Source: JBBQWT01 sp038210375 (GTDB taxonomy: Bacteria > Acidobacteriota > Terriglobia > Terriglobales > Acidobacteriaceae). From it: a stretch of 64,000 nt of DNA. The stretch spans positions 1-64,000 of the forward strand of contig JBBQWT010000011.1 of NCBI GenBank assembly GCA_038210375.1, in the 5' to 3' direction. Under the pieces are notes generated by a model. It was not told where the DNA came from and searched no databases. It saw nothing but the letters and a program-made list of their open reading frames with translations. A program made the position numbers and the translations under genes. Position 1 is the first letter of the stretch, and each line of letters starts with the position of its first letter. This document shows, one piece after another, positions 16,938 to 26,168 of this stretch.

Positions 16938-17348
16938 TCAAGCGCGCAGCCCGCTCCAATTTTCGGCGACGATGATCGAGTTCACCGGGTTCTGGGGATC
17001 GTATTTCACCGACGCCGGCAACCCAATTCGATACTTGGAAAGATTCAAATGCAGGTGATGCAGGCTGGTTACGTCCTGCGAGGCTTCGTAGGAAACCCCG
17101 GCCACCTGGTAGCGGTAAAAAAGGAAAAACGCGTTGCTCTTGCCGGCGGCAGTGATCTCGCTGATATCGATCACGGTGCCGTCGGTGATGCGTCCGCCCT
17201 TGCTGATCAGATCGCGGCGCTCGCGCTCTTTTTCTTCGGCGCTCTTGCGGCGGCTCAACACCCACGCGAAGATCACCAGACCCAGGGCGAGGGCGATGGC
17301 CGCCACCCGGAGATAGATATTCAGGGATGCATACGAAAAATACTTCAC
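16938..17348 (-). CDS. Single-pass membrane protein resembling DUF3592 proteins
   Basis: About 136 residues: one transmembrane helix (VAAIALALGLVIFAWVLS) followed by a charged stretch (RRKSAEEKERERR) and a beta-rich cytosolic or periplasmic domain (GTVIDIS, FFLFYRYQVAGVSYEAS, LPASVKYDPQNPVNSIIV). The pattern of a variable beta domain ending in a YDPxNP motif is typical of DUF3592-like proteins, whose function is unknown. The start is uncertain: a GTG at 17348 with AGGAG upstream, or a TTG at 17390. It lies between ccdA and the FAH-family gene, with no obvious operon link. Confidence 0.7.
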   Translation of the reverse strand: MKYFSYASLNIYLRVAAIALALGLVIFAWVLSRRKSAEEKERERRDLISKGGRITDGTVIDISEITAAGKSNAFFLFYRYQVAGVSYEASQDVTSLHHLHLNLSKYRIGLPASVKYDPQNPVNSIIVAENWSGLRA

Positions 17349-17463
17349 TGTCGGGTGAATCTCCTGCCATGGGTTGGAATCGATCCGCAACCCAACCGGG
17401 AACCGCCGTTGCGTGTCATGGGGAATAAGTCCATCGAATCAGGCGTCGAATCAAACCAAGGAA

Positions 17464-18243
17464 TCAAACCACTGAATTGCGCAACGTTCCGATGCCCGCG
17501 ATGCTGACCTCGACCACGTCGCCGGCCTGCATGGGCGCTACGCCCGCCGGGGTGCCGGTAAGAAGCAAATCTCCCGGCAGCAGCGTCATGACCTGCGAGA
17601 TGAAACGGATTATAGCATCGAGAGAAAAGATGAAATCGCGGGTGTTGCCGCGCTGTTTGACCTCGCCGTTGAGGCGGGTTTCAAGCGCCACGCCGTTTGC
17701 CGGATCGATCTCATCGCTCACCATCGGCCCCACCGGGCAGAATGTGTCGAAGCCTTTGGCGCGCGTCCACTGGCCGTCGGGCGCTTGTAAATCGCGGGCG
17801 GTCACATCGTTGGCGATGGTGTAGCCGCGGATATAAGGTTTCGTATCCGCGCCCTCCGCCAGTAGGTGACAGGCCTTATCGATCACCACCGCCAGTTCGC
17901 CCTCAAAATCGACGCGCTGGGAAACGTCGCCCGGAGGCCGAATGATTTCCCCCCCGGGACGTAAAATCGCTGAGGGTGGTTTTAAAAAAATGAGCGGACG
18001 CATGGGGACGTCATGTCCCAGTTCCCGGGCGTGATCACTGTAATTGCGTCCCACGCAGATGATCTTTGAGGGAGTGACCGGCGCCACCAGGGTGGCGTCA
18101 GCCAGCGGCACGGGGTCGAAGTCCTCATGTTCTTCCCACTGGGCGGGAGAAAAAGCCGCGCGGGTGATTACATCCACGCCGCTTCGTGATTCGATGAGGC
18201 CAAACAGGACCCGGTCAGAGGAGCGAAATCGACAATAACGCAT
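17464..18243 (-). CDS. Fumarylacetoacetate hydrolase family protein
   Basis: Family of metal-dependent C-C hydrolases, isomerases and decarboxylases acting on 2-oxo acids or acylpyruvates. Conserved blocks: ICVGRNYSDHARELG, then IFLKPPSAIL, the metal-site block VDFEGELAVVIDK (Glu and Asp ligands), YTIANDVTARDLQ, KGFDTFCPVGPM and GDLLLTGTPAGVAPMQAGD. The ATG at 18243 begins at MRYCRF, which fits the family N-terminus; the frame extends to 18291. Exact substrate cannot be inferred. Follows the FN3 lipoprotein gene by 51 bp. Confidence 0.93.
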   Translation of the reverse strand: MRYCRFRSSDRVLFGLIESRSGVDVITRAAFSPAQWEEHEDFDPVPLADATLVAPVTPSKIICVGRNYSDHARELGHDVPMRPLIFLKPPSAILRPGGEIIRPPGDVSQRVDFEGELAVVIDKACHLLAEGADTKPYIRGYTIANDVTARDLQAPDGQWTRAKGFDTFCPVGPMVSDEIDPANGVALETRLNGEVKQRGNTRDFIFSLDAIIRFISQVMTLLPGDLLLTGTPAGVAPMQAGDVVEVSIAGIGTLRNSVV

Positions 18244-18294
18244 CTCTGGAATTGTATCGTGGGTAGCGGCCGGTGCCCCCCCGCTCGGCAAGCG

Positions 18295-19482
18295 CTACTG
18301 GGGAACCTTCTCGCTGGCTTCGGCTGACTTGGCGCTCTCGTTATCGCGGACATCGACTGCCGACACCGAATAGAAGTAGGTCACGCCCGGTTGCACTCCG
18401 GCATCGCGATAGGCGGGGGTCTTCAGCCGGTCCGGGTTAATTTTTTGCGGCAGCTCGCCGCCCTGGCGGCGATAGACGTTATAACCAGCCAGGTCGGGCT
18501 CGCCGTTGGGCGCCCAGCTTAGATCGATGAAGCGCTTGCCGGGGCCGGACAGGCCGGAAAAAACCGCTTCGACCGCCGCCGGAATCGCCGGCGGGAAAAT
18601 GTCGTGGGTGGCAACTTCAATCATCGGGGAATCGTCGCTCTCGACTTCGGCCATAGATTTCCCCTGCGCCAGCAAGCTGGTGATCGCACTCACCTTGTAC
18701 TCGTAATCCTGCTCCCATTCGAAGCTCTTATCCTGCAGTGAATATTCGCCGCGCGCATCGGGAGCGAGCTCTCCCACGGCAAGAAAATTTTCCAGATTGC
18801 GCGCAATGCTTTGGCCGCGCGGAAAGCCTTTGGCCGGCGCCGTGCGCACCGGAGGGGCGGCTACGCTTCCGGGTTTGACGCGGCGTTCCACGCGGTAGCG
18901 AAACTGGTATGCCTCCGAGGGCGGAATGGCGGCCTCGCCGGACCAGGAAATAACAATCCCTTCGGCGGTCATACCCGCGCCAAGGTTGCGCGGCGCGGCC
19001 AATGCTGGTGCGAGAGAAACTTTGACTTGGTTGGAAAGTCCGGCGCTGCGGCCCCGGGTGTTGGCGCTTTCGATGGCGTAAGTTACCCACTGCGGGGCCG
19101 ATCGGCTCAACGAAATTGGGGGCAGCGAATCCACATAACTGCTTTTCGGCGCGGTCTTTCCCGAACCCACGTTATCCGCACCCCCCCCCGGTGGCGCTTC
19201 ACCAACCGAATCGCGGCAGCCTTGCATGGTCTGTAGTTCCGGAGCGGCATAGGCGGGCGAACGGCATATGCGCGTGGCCGCGGGGTGGCGAAGGGCCTCC
19301 CCGTCGGTGGTATTGCGCGGCGTGGTCCAGGTGAGAAGCACGCGCTGGCCCTTGCGGATGGCAGCGAGGTCCTGGGGAATCTGCGGCAACTGCAACGACG
19401 GAGGCTGGGGCGCACCCGGCGTCCCGCAACCGGTGACCAGGGTGAGCGCTGCGGCGGCGGTCAGGATAAGTGCCGGCTTCAT
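18295..19482 (-). CDS. Lipoprotein with fibronectin type III-like domains
   Basis: 395 residues. A short signal peptide ends in a lipobox (LTLVTGC), so the mature protein is lipid-anchored. The body has about three FN3-like beta sandwiches, recognisable by repeated endings such as WVTYAIESANTRGRSAGLSNQVKV, YEYKVSAITS, and FIDLSWAPNGEPDLAGYNVYRR...TYFYSVSAVDVRDNESAKS (motifs given in part). Such proteins are usually scaffolds or adhesion-type surface proteins; no catalytic motif is seen. Lies 75 bp after hslU on the same strand. Confidence 0.85.
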   Translation of the reverse strand: MKPALILTAAAALTLVTGCGTPGAPQPPSLQLPQIPQDLAAIRKGQRVLLTWTTPRNTTDGEALRHPAATRICRSPAYAAPELQTMQGCRDSVGEAPPGGGADNVGSGKTAPKSSYVDSLPPISLSRSAPQWVTYAIESANTRGRSAGLSNQVKVSLAPALAAPRNLGAGMTAEGIVISWSGEAAIPPSEAYQFRYRVERRVKPGSVAAPPVRTAPAKGFPRGQSIARNLENFLAVGELAPDARGEYSLQDKSFEWEQDYEYKVSAITSLLAQGKSMAEVESDDSPMIEVATHDIFPPAIPAAVEAVFSGLSGPGKRFIDLSWAPNGEPDLAGYNVYRRQGGELPQKINPDRLKTPAYRDAGVQPGVTYFYSVSAVDVRDNESAKSAEASEKVPQ

Positions 19483-19557
19483 GCAAAAAAAGGGTAGCAG
19501 ATTCTGGCTGTGGGGGTGAGGAACTCCAGAGCGTGTCCTCGAGTGGCTCGCCGCCCC

Positions 19558-20970
19558 CTACAGAATATAGCGAGACAAGTCCTGGTCCTTCACGATGTCG
19601 GCCAGGGTCTTCTTCACGTATTCGGCATCGATCACATAGGGGTTGGCTTTCATCGCGGCATCCATTTCGGGAGAAGAGAAGCTCACCTCATCCAACACGC
19701 GCTCCATGATGGTATGCAGGCGGCGCGCCCCTATGTTCTCGGTGGTTTCATTGACCCGGGCGGCGAAGTTGGCGACCTGGTCGAGGGCGTCGGCGGTGAA
19801 TTCCAGCTTGAGTCCTTCGGTTTCGAGCAGCGCGGTGTATTGCTTTACCAGTGAAAACGCCGGTTCGGTGAGGATGCGGATAAAGTCGTCGATGGTCAGC
19901 GACTGCAACTCCACGCGAATGGGGAACCGGCCCTGAAGCTCGGGAATCAGGTCGCTGGGCTTGGATACGTGAAATGCGCCGGCGGCGATGAACAGAATGT
20001 GATCGGTGCTCACCATGCCGTAGCGGGTGTTCACGGTGGTGCCTTCGACGATGGGCAGAATATCGCGCTGCACGCCTTCGCGGGAGACGTCGGGGCCGTG
20101 GCCGCCTTCGCGTCCCGCGATCTTATCGATCTCATCGAGAAAGATGATGCCTGAATTTTCCACGCGTTCGACCGCCGTGCGGGTCACGTGGTCCATATCG
20201 ATGAGGCGCTGTTCCTCTTCCTGGATCAGGTACTCGATGGCCTCGCTGACCTTCATCTTTCGCTTCTTGGTGCGCTGGCCGAAGATGTTGGGCAGCATGT
20301 CCTTGAGATTGATGTCCATGTCTTCGGCGCCCTGGTTGGAAATAATTTCAAAGGCAGGCATGGATCGCTCGCGAACTTCCACTTCGACAATTCGGTCATC
20401 GAGCTTGCCTTCGCGAAGCTGCTGGCGAAGTTTTTCGCGGGTGCGGTGGTGAGAATCGCCGTCGCCAGCGCTCTCGACCGCCGAATAGCCCGCCTCGCCG
20501 GAGCGCGGCGCCGCCGGCAGCAGCAGGTCGAGCACGCGTTCCTCGGCATTCTGCTCGGCCTTGTCGCCCACCTCTTCCAGTTTTTCCTGGCGCACCATCT
20601 CGATCGCGATTTCCACCAGGTCGCGGATCATCGATTCCACGTCGCGTCCCACGTAACCCACTTCGGTGAATTTCGAAGCTTCCACCTTGAGAAACGGGGA
20701 GTTGGCCAGCTTGGCCAGGCGGCGCGCAATCTCGGTCTTGCCCACGCCCGTGGGGCCGATCATGATGATGTTCTTGGGCATGATGTCTTCGGCCAGCTCG
20801 GGCGAGAGTTTCTGGCGGCGCATGCGGTTGCGCAAGGCGATGGCGACGGCGCGCTTGGCGTCGTGCTGCCCGACCACGTGCTTATCGAGTTCGGCAACAA
20901 TTTCCCGCGGCGTCAGATCGTCGAGAGCGCCTTCCTGCTCTTCAGCGGCAGCGGGCAGATAAATGGCCAC
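19558..20970 (-). CDS. hslU: ATP-dependent protease ATPase subunit HslU
   Basis: Hexameric AAA+ unfoldase that feeds substrates into HslV. 470 residues, near the usual ~440. Motifs in order: LTPREIVAELDKHVVGQ, Walker A GPTGVGKTE, the pore motif GYVGRDVESM, Walker B FLDEIDKIA, sensor residues and the C-terminal RLHTIMERVLDE block ending in DLSRYIL, which inserts into HslV to activate it. The start is a GTG at 20970 with GGAG upstream. Unusually, hslV is not adjacent on this strand: a plus-strand gene (about 21.1-21.9 kb) lies between them. Confidence 0.97.
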   Translation of the reverse strand: MAIYLPAAAEEQEGALDDLTPREIVAELDKHVVGQHDAKRAVAIALRNRMRRQKLSPELAEDIMPKNIIMIGPTGVGKTEIARRLAKLANSPFLKVEASKFTEVGYVGRDVESMIRDLVEIAIEMVRQEKLEEVGDKAEQNAEERVLDLLLPAAPRSGEAGYSAVESAGDGDSHHRTREKLRQQLREGKLDDRIVEVEVRERSMPAFEIISNQGAEDMDINLKDMLPNIFGQRTKKRKMKVSEAIEYLIQEEEQRLIDMDHVTRTAVERVENSGIIFLDEIDKIAGREGGHGPDVSREGVQRDILPIVEGTTVNTRYGMVSTDHILFIAAGAFHVSKPSDLIPELQGRFPIRVELQSLTIDDFIRILTEPAFSLVKQYTALLETEGLKLEFTADALDQVANFAARVNETTENIGARRLHTIMERVLDEVSFSSPEMDAAMKANPYVIDAEYVKKTLADIVKDQDLSRYIL

Positions 20971-21105
20971 GATGGTTAAACTCCTTGATGTTTATTGTAA
21001 AGCTTGACGGCTTCACCTGCCGCGCTCGAGGTCCCACTGATTCCCAGGGCCCGCGGAAACCTTAGGCTGCGGGACACGAACCGAACTGTGCGCTATTCTG
21101 TCGTC

Positions 21106-21903
21106 GTGCCTTCGCAAAAAACCATTGCCGCACTCTCTGTCATTTTTTTCATTTCCACTATCTGCTTGGCGCAACAGGCAACTTCCCAGCGAGTCACCAT
21201 CAGCGTCACAGATCCAACCGGAGCTTTGGTCTTAGGAGCTGAGGTCCGGGTGGTACCGTCGCCCGATCCCGTTCCGCCGAAAATGGCGACGGACGAGAAA
21301 GGTCAACTCTCACTCGACTTGAAGCCGCGAGGCTATGCCCTGTTCGTAGGGAGCCCAGGGTACATGAGGGCAGTTATACACATCGAGGTGCACGAATCCA
21401 AGGAGGTTCAGATCATTCCCGTGGCCCTGCGGATTGGCCAGACCGGCTCGCCAGAAGTGATGCCGTCTTCGTACCGGGACGCGTTATACATTTCTGCGTA
21501 TCCATACCACGAAGATGTTTGGCTAAAGCCCGCCGAATTGAAAGCCCTGCCTCGCAGCGCCGTCACCGTCCGCAATCCGCGCACCAGCGCCAGCGAGAAA
21601 TATTCAGGTGTCACAGTGGACAGCTTGTTCCGCAAGCTCGGAGCTCCTCTGGGGAAAGAATTCCGCGGTATAGCCCTATCCAGTTGCTTCATCGCTTCCG
21701 GTTCCGACGGCTACCAGGTCGTGCTTGCTCTCGCCGAAGCCGACCCTAGCTTTCATGCCGGAGAAGTTCTCGTGGCCGACTCCATGAACGGACATCCGCT
21801 CGACGCCAAATCTGGGCCGTTCAAGCTTATCGTTACGGAAGACAAGCGCCGGGCCCGCTGGGTTCGCAATCTCCATTCCCTCATCCTCAAGTCTGTCAAT
21901 TAG
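21106..21903 (+). CDS. Exported protein: carboxypeptidase-regulatory-like domain plus oxidoreductase molybdopterin-like domain
   Basis: About 265 residues from a GTG at 21106, which gives a good signal peptide (ALSVIFFISTICLAQ); a GTG at 21088 or TTG at 21004 are alternatives. Residues ~25-105 look like a carboxypeptidase-regulatory/transthyretin-like beta sandwich (VTDPTGALVLGAEVRV). The second half resembles the sulfite-oxidase-type molybdopterin domain: YSGVTVDSLFRKLGAPLG, then ADGYQVV-like SDGYQVVLALAEADPSF, HPLDAKSGPFKLIV and RWVRNLHSLILK. Many such small stand-alone domains lack the cofactor Cys, so catalysis is uncertain. It is inserted in inverted orientation between hslU and hslV. 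Confidence 0.78.
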   Translation: MPSQKTIAALSVIFFISTICLAQQATSQRVTISVTDPTGALVLGAEVRVVPSPDPVPPKMATDEKGQLSLDLKPRGYALFVGSPGYMRAVIHIEVHESKEVQIIPVALRIGQTGSPEVMPSSYRDALYISAYPYHEDVWLKPAELKALPRSAVTVRNPRTSASEKYSGVTVDSLFRKLGAPLGKEFRGIALSSCFIASGSDGYQVVLALAEADPSFHAGEVLVADSMNGHPLDAKSGPFKLIVTEDKRRARWVRNLHSLILKSVN

Positions 21904-22093
21904 TCGGCATAGCCCAGCATTTTTCCGAGAAATTTATCGTGCAACAACTGAGCTTGGGCAAAGCTACGTCGCGATAACGCCAGACCAACGACGATAGCGG
22001 AAAACGCCTGTCGCATTTTATTCGGGACGTAATGGTGGCCTAGAATGCATGGGGAAGACATGACGAGGCTGATCATGCCCGGTTTAACGACGC

Positions 22094-22636
22094 TTACAGC
22101 TCTTCGATGGTGATGCGGTCGTTGGTATAGATGCAGATGTTGGCGGCGATGCGCATGGCTTCTTCGGCGATTTTGCGTGCCGGCAGGTCGGTGTTCTCGA
22201 ACAACGCGCGCGCCGCGGCGGTGGCGTAAGCGCCCCCGCTGCCGATTGCGGCCAATCCGCCATCGGGCTCGATCACGTCGCCGCCTCCGCTGATCAGGTA
22301 GGTCTGGGTGGTGTCGCACACCAGCAGCAGGGCTTCGAGATGGCGCAGGACCTTATCGGTCCGCCAGTCTTTGCCCAGTTCCACGGCGGCGCGGCCCATG
22401 TTGCCGTGATATTGCTCCAGCTTGGTTTCGAAGCGGGTGAAGAGTGAAAAAGCGTCGGCGGTGGAGCCGGCAAACCCAGCCAGGACCTTATCCTGGTAGA
22501 GCCGGCGGATCTTGCGCGCCGAATGCTTGATGACGCTCTCGCCTAACGTGACCTGTCCGTCCGCGGCCATCACAACCTTGCCGTCGCGGCGCACGCACAG
22601 TACTGTGGTCGAACGGATTTTTCTTTGTGGCGGCAT
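22094..22636 (-). CDS. hslV: ATP-dependent protease proteolytic subunit HslV
   Basis: Threonine protease of the HslUV complex. The catalytic Thr is in STTVLCVRRDGKVVMAADGQVTLG; it is exposed by removing a nine-residue propeptide (MPPQRKIRS), longer than the single Met of E. coli but common elsewhere. Other conserved blocks: KIRRLYQDKVLAGFAGSTADAF, ISGGGDVIEPDGGLAAIGSGG and YATAAARAL. 180 residues is normal. It lies 59 bp after the amidohydrolase gene; its partner hslU is 1.1 kb away behind an inverted gene. Confidence 0.97.
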   Translation of the reverse strand: MPPQRKIRSTTVLCVRRDGKVVMAADGQVTLGESVIKHSARKIRRLYQDKVLAGFAGSTADAFSLFTRFETKLEQYHGNMGRAAVELGKDWRTDKVLRHLEALLLVCDTTQTYLISGGGDVIEPDGGLAAIGSGGAYATAAARALFENTDLPARKIAEEAMRIAANICIYTNDRITIEEL

Positions 22637-22695
22637 GGGGATGGCTAGGCCTTGGCGGACAGGCTTGATTCTAGCAAAGCGCCGCCGCGCGAACT

Positions 22696-24036
22696 CTACG
22701 GCTTCGATTTTCCCATTTCATCCTTGAACACTTTGCCGTCTTTCATCACGAAGCGTACATGCTCCAGTTCCTCAATGCTTTGCAACGGGTCTCCGGCCAC
22801 GGCGATGATATCGGCGTAGGCCCCGGGGGCGATGGCGCCGATGCTGCCGGACATGCCCAGCATGTCGGCGGGACGGCTGGTGGCGGAGCGGATGGCATCG
22901 GCCGGGGTCATGCCCAGCTTCACCATCTGCGAAAATTCCTGGGCGATCGGGTCGGACCAGGAGAAGCCGCCGACGTCGGTGCCAAACACAATCTTCACTC
23001 CCGCCTTCATCGCCTTCTGAAATGACGGGCCGTGCACCTGGGCGCGTTTGCGGTCACGTTTTCCCGCAGCGGTATTTTCCGGGTCCCACCAGGAGTAATA
23101 CACCGCGAGCGTCGGGCAATACCAGGTGCCCTGCTTCACCATCTGCGCCACATCGGCATCGGTCAGCAGCAGGCCATGTTCGATTGAGTCGCACCTGCCG
23201 TCGAGCGCGCGCCGCAATCCTTCGCCACTGTAAGCGTGACATGCGACCTTTTTATTCCACCCATGGGCCTCGTCCACGATGGCGCGCAGCTCCTCGACGG
23301 TGAGAGTGGGCTGCGAAACCAGATTACCGCTGCCATCGAGCCAGGACCGGTGAGTCATGTAGACCTTGAGCCAGTCGGCGCCGTGGTCGAGCTGTTCGCG
23401 GGCCGCCTTGCGCGCTTCCACCGGACCGTCGATGATCTGCACGCCTTTGGGAACGGTGATGTCGGGGTTATAGCCTTCGAGAGGATAGCCGCCGGTAGTG
23501 GAAATGGCGCGGGTGGATACGAACATTCGCGGCCCGGGAATGTATCCCTGCTCGACCGCCATCTTGATGCCCACGTCGCCGTATCCGGCGCCTTCGGTTT
23601 CCACATCGCGGATGGTGGTGAAGCCCTGCTCCAAAGCGCGGCGCGCCGCAACCGTAGCGCGCGCCGCCCGAAAAGACAGGGGCTGCTTGAGTAACTGAAC
23701 GTCATACCCGCCCTCGGCCGGGTCTTCTCCCTGCAAGAAGATGTGAGTATGAGAATCGATGAGGCCGGGAAGCACGGTGGCCGCTGAGAGATCAATAACG
23801 ACGGTGCCCGCGGGCACGGCGGCTGCGGACCAATTGCCCACGCTTTGCACGCGGCCGCCGCTCACGGTGATGGCTTGATCGCGGCGCGGCGCGTTGGCGG
23901 AGCCGTCGATCAGAGTTCCCGCGTGGATCACGGTGACGGCGCTGGCCGCGCCCGCGGGGTTTTGTGCCACCACCGAAGTGCAGGTGGCGAGCAGCGAGAT
24001 CAACGACCATGCAGCCGCTATGCGAATGGAGTTCAT
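22696..24036 (-). CDS. Exported amidohydrolase-superfamily protein
   Basis: 446 residues with a signal peptide (IAAAWSLISLLATCTSVVAQ). Metal-dependent amidohydrolase fold: DSHTHIF metal motif after the N-terminal beta sandwich, lysine block around DWLKVYMTHRSW, HAYSG and DSIEHG histidine motifs, and GTDVGGFS with the catalytic Asp. Closest in pattern to imidazolonepropionase-like/prolidase-type amidohydrolases, which act on cyclic amides or dipeptides. Substrate unknown. It begins 9 bp after the RidA gene, so the two are probably co-transcribed. Confidence 0.92.
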   Translation of the reverse strand: MNSIRIAAAWSLISLLATCTSVVAQNPAGAASAVTVIHAGTLIDGSANAPRRDQAITVSGGRVQSVGNWSAAAVPAGTVVIDLSAATVLPGLIDSHTHIFLQGEDPAEGGYDVQLLKQPLSFRAARATVAARRALEQGFTTIRDVETEGAGYGDVGIKMAVEQGYIPGPRMFVSTRAISTTGGYPLEGYNPDITVPKGVQIIDGPVEARKAAREQLDHGADWLKVYMTHRSWLDGSGNLVSQPTLTVEELRAIVDEAHGWNKKVACHAYSGEGLRRALDGRCDSIEHGLLLTDADVAQMVKQGTWYCPTLAVYYSWWDPENTAAGKRDRKRAQVHGPSFQKAMKAGVKIVFGTDVGGFSWSDPIAQEFSQMVKLGMTPADAIRSATSRPADMLGMSGSIGAIAPGAYADIIAVAGDPLQSIEELEHVRFVMKDGKVFKDEMGKSKP

Positions 24037-24045
24037 TATGTCTCC

Positions 24046-24480
24046 TTAGGTCTCTTCATTCTGGATGATGGCGTCGGCTTCAATTTCCACCAGCATCTCT
24101 GGAGAGACCAGGGCGGTGACGCCGAGCATGCTGGCCGCCGGGCGGATGTCGCGAAAAACTTCGCCGTGAGCTTTGCCCACGGCCTGCCAATCAGCGATGT
24201 TGGTGAGAAACGTCCGGGTGCGGACGACATCATGCAAGGTGGCCCCCAGTTTTTGCAGCGCCAGATCGATGTTCTTGAAAATCTGAACTGCCTGCCCGTA
24301 AGCGTCGCCCGCAGCCATCAGCTTGCCGGAAGCGTCAGTGGCGGTGGTGCCGGAAACGAAAACCGAGTTGCCTGCTCGCACCGCGCGCGAGTACCCCACT
24401 ACCGGCTCCCATGGGGTACCGCTGGAATAGTTCTGCCTTTGGGTTCGGGGATTGATGGGAGTTTGAGGGTTGGGGCTCAT
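24046..24480 (-). CDS. RidA/YjgF family enamine/imine deaminase
   Basis: About 145 residues. RidA proteins hydrolyse reactive enamines and imines made by PLP enzymes. Family motifs: YSRAVRAGNSVFVSGTTATD, QAVQIFKNIDLALQKLGATLHDVVRTRTFLT and the C-terminal block MLVEIEADAI, where Glu and Arg act on the substrate. The ATG at 24480 is chosen because the open frame upstream to 24672 encodes unrelated, non-conserved sequence. Precedes the exported amidohydrolase gene. Confidence 0.92.
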   Translation of the reverse strand: MSPNPQTPINPRTQRQNYSSGTPWEPVVGYSRAVRAGNSVFVSGTTATDASGKLMAAGDAYGQAVQIFKNIDLALQKLGATLHDVVRTRTFLTNIADWQAVGKAHGEVFRDIRPAASMLGVTALVSPEMLVEIEADAIIQNEET

Positions 24481-24692
24481 GTTGCGGAATTGTACAGGCA
24501 GACGATGGCGGCTCGTTCCGCGATCCCTGGATTCTCGCCGCGCCCGGCTGATAGCACTCGCCGGCACTTGCTGCCAAAATTTCGCGGCAGGCCGCTGAAC
24601 CCTTGATAACACTTGCTTCCAGCATTGGAGATGGATTACAGATGAGTGAACAGCGGTAGCATTGCGGACCAAAACGTCTACGAAAGGAAAAC

Positions 24693-25244
24693 ATGGTACC
24701 CGAATCGCATCCCCTGCAATCGATGATCGTCGAACTGGTCAACCGGCATTACCGCTGCGGCGTGGGAATGTTCGACGCGGAACTCACGGCTTACGTGGCC
24801 GGCATTCTCATCGACTTCTGCGAAGGCGAGCAGGTGTTCAAGTTGCGAAACGAAGGCGGAAAATCGCTGGATGATGTGGGCGAGATGCTACTGGAATCGG
24901 ACCCGGTCTACGGGCCGGCGCCATCATTCGACCGCGAGCGCCAGGTGCGAAAACATATCGGGGACTACACGTTGTTTTTCGCCGGAATGTTTCCCGAGAG
25001 CATTAATGCCAACCGGTTGCGACGACAGCGCCTGGAAAATTTCGTGGACTTCATCAAGGCCGGGAAAGAAAGCTACTACGTGGTCTCGAAGTTCGAGCAC
25101 TTTGAATATGCCAAGGTGGCGCCTCTATTCGCCCGGCTGTCACGTGAATTCGAGCGTTGCGTGTACGGGTTAAACCTGGTGAAAGACGAACTGCAGGACA
25201 TGCGCTATTCGATCGCTCCGCGAAGTTCTGATCTCATCATGTAG
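24693..25244 (+). CDS. Conserved hypothetical protein, function unknown
   Basis: 183 residues, well formed, with GAAAGGAAAAC upstream of the ATG. Mostly alpha-helical: MIVELVNRHYRCGVGMFDAELTAYVAGILIDFC, then a long helical section including YTLFFAGMFPESINANRLRRQRL and ENFVDFIKAGKESYYVVSKFEHFEYAKVAPLFARLS (partial quotes). No signal peptide, membrane helix or known catalytic motif is visible, and I do not recognise a family with certainty. It stands alone between the RidA gene (divergent) and hup (convergent). Confidence 0.8.
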   Translation: MVPESHPLQSMIVELVNRHYRCGVGMFDAELTAYVAGILIDFCEGEQVFKLRNEGGKSLDDVGEMLLESDPVYGPAPSFDRERQVRKHIGDYTLFFAGMFPESINANRLRRQRLENFVDFIKAGKESYYVVSKFEHFEYAKVAPLFARLSREFERCVYGLNLVKDELQDMRYSIAPRSSDLIM

Positions 25245-25314
25245 TGACCGGGTCACATGGTGCGGAGGCGTTCCGCCCGTAGGCACGCCCATCATTAGGA
25301 AGGCAATCCACCAG

Positions 25315-25349
25315 GAAAAACCCCAGGGCGGCTTGGCGCCGGCCTGGGG
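25315..25349 (-). terminator. Rho-independent terminator of the HU gene
   Basis: On the minus strand, beginning about 60 bp past the HU stop codon, a GC-rich hairpin (CCCCAGG near 25343-25349 pairing with CCTGGGG near 25321-25327, with further GC pairs inside) is followed by GTTTTTCC. This is the usual stem plus T-tract pattern. Confidence 0.75.
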
Positions 25350-25411
25350 CAAGGTGCAATCTGTTTCCCGACTACGCCCCCGGGGGAAGCGTGGATTCAG
25401 GGAGATGAGCG

Positions 25412-25708
25412 TTATTTCTTGGCGCTGTGAATGGAATCTTTGGCGGCTTTGGCCACGCGGAACTTCACAACAGTCTTGGCGGGAATCTTGATTTCCGCGC
25501 CAGTTTGCGGGTTGCGGCCGATGCGCGCTTTGCGATGGGCCTTGACCAGGCGTCCCAGCCCGGGGATTACGAAGAGGCCGTTCTTGCGGGTCTCTTTCAA
25601 TGCGGTCTCGGCGAGGGTGTCGAGAAACGCAGCAGCGGTTTTATTGTTGACTCCAACGGCTTCGGCCATGTGGCGTACCAGTTGAGTTTTAGTCATTCCT
25701 GATGCCAT
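25412..25708 (-). CDS. hup: HU-family DNA-binding protein
   Basis: 98-residue histone-like nucleoid protein. The dimerisation helices (MTKTQLVRHMAEAVGVNNKTAAAFLDTL) and the DNA-contacting beta arm with the canonical GLGRLVKAHRKARIGRNPQTG motif are complete, followed by IKIPAKTVVKFRVAKAAKD. Strong AGGAGG ribosome site; an extended -10 like sequence (TGGTATAAG on the minus strand) lies about 55-60 bp upstream of the start. Ends in its own terminator. Confidence 0.97.
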   Translation of the reverse strand: MASGMTKTQLVRHMAEAVGVNNKTAAAFLDTLAETALKETRKNGLFVIPGLGRLVKAHRKARIGRNPQTGAEIKIPAKTVVKFRVAKAAKDSIHSAKK

Positions 25709-25920
25709 GCGTGTTACCTCCTGAATTTTATTCGAGAGCTATTCTCCCGCGGCTATCTTATACCAGAGTTCATCGGAAAAGAAACGATTTCGCCTTTATT
25801 TATGCGGCTTCCCGCAGGCACGTTTTCCACAGGCCGCTGGAGACGCGGGAACGCGGCGGGGGTACGCGGCCCCGGCACGCCAGGGATGGCGTTCCCAGCA
25901 GCGGGCCGCCAAGTCGAGGT

Positions 25921-25950
25921 TTGACACGCTTTAGGCGCGATTGCTATAGT
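25921..25950 (+). promoter_or_regulatory. Predicted sigma-70 type promoter of rpsA
   Basis: TTGACA at 25921-25926 and TATAGT at 25945-25950 with an 18-base spacer. Transcription would begin near 25957, leaving a 5' leader of about 210 nt before the rpsA ATG at 26169. The remaining part of the HU-rpsA gap (25709-26168) contains the HU promoter region and no ORF that I can support. Confidence 0.65.
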
Positions 25951-26168
25951 CGGTTAGTCCTCAGATGCGCCCGATGCGCCCTGATTTAATGGCGCTGCGT
26001 TCCTTTAAAAGCTCACCGCAGAGAAGAAGCGCAGACTGCCCCGCGCTTCAGTCAGGGATATTCCAAGCACCTTGCAGAGACGCAAAGATCAGCTATTCCC
26101 GCCGCCTGAGATGTTCCCCGCGTAAACGATGCGAAGAGCCACTCATGCGCACGAACTAACAAAAAATC

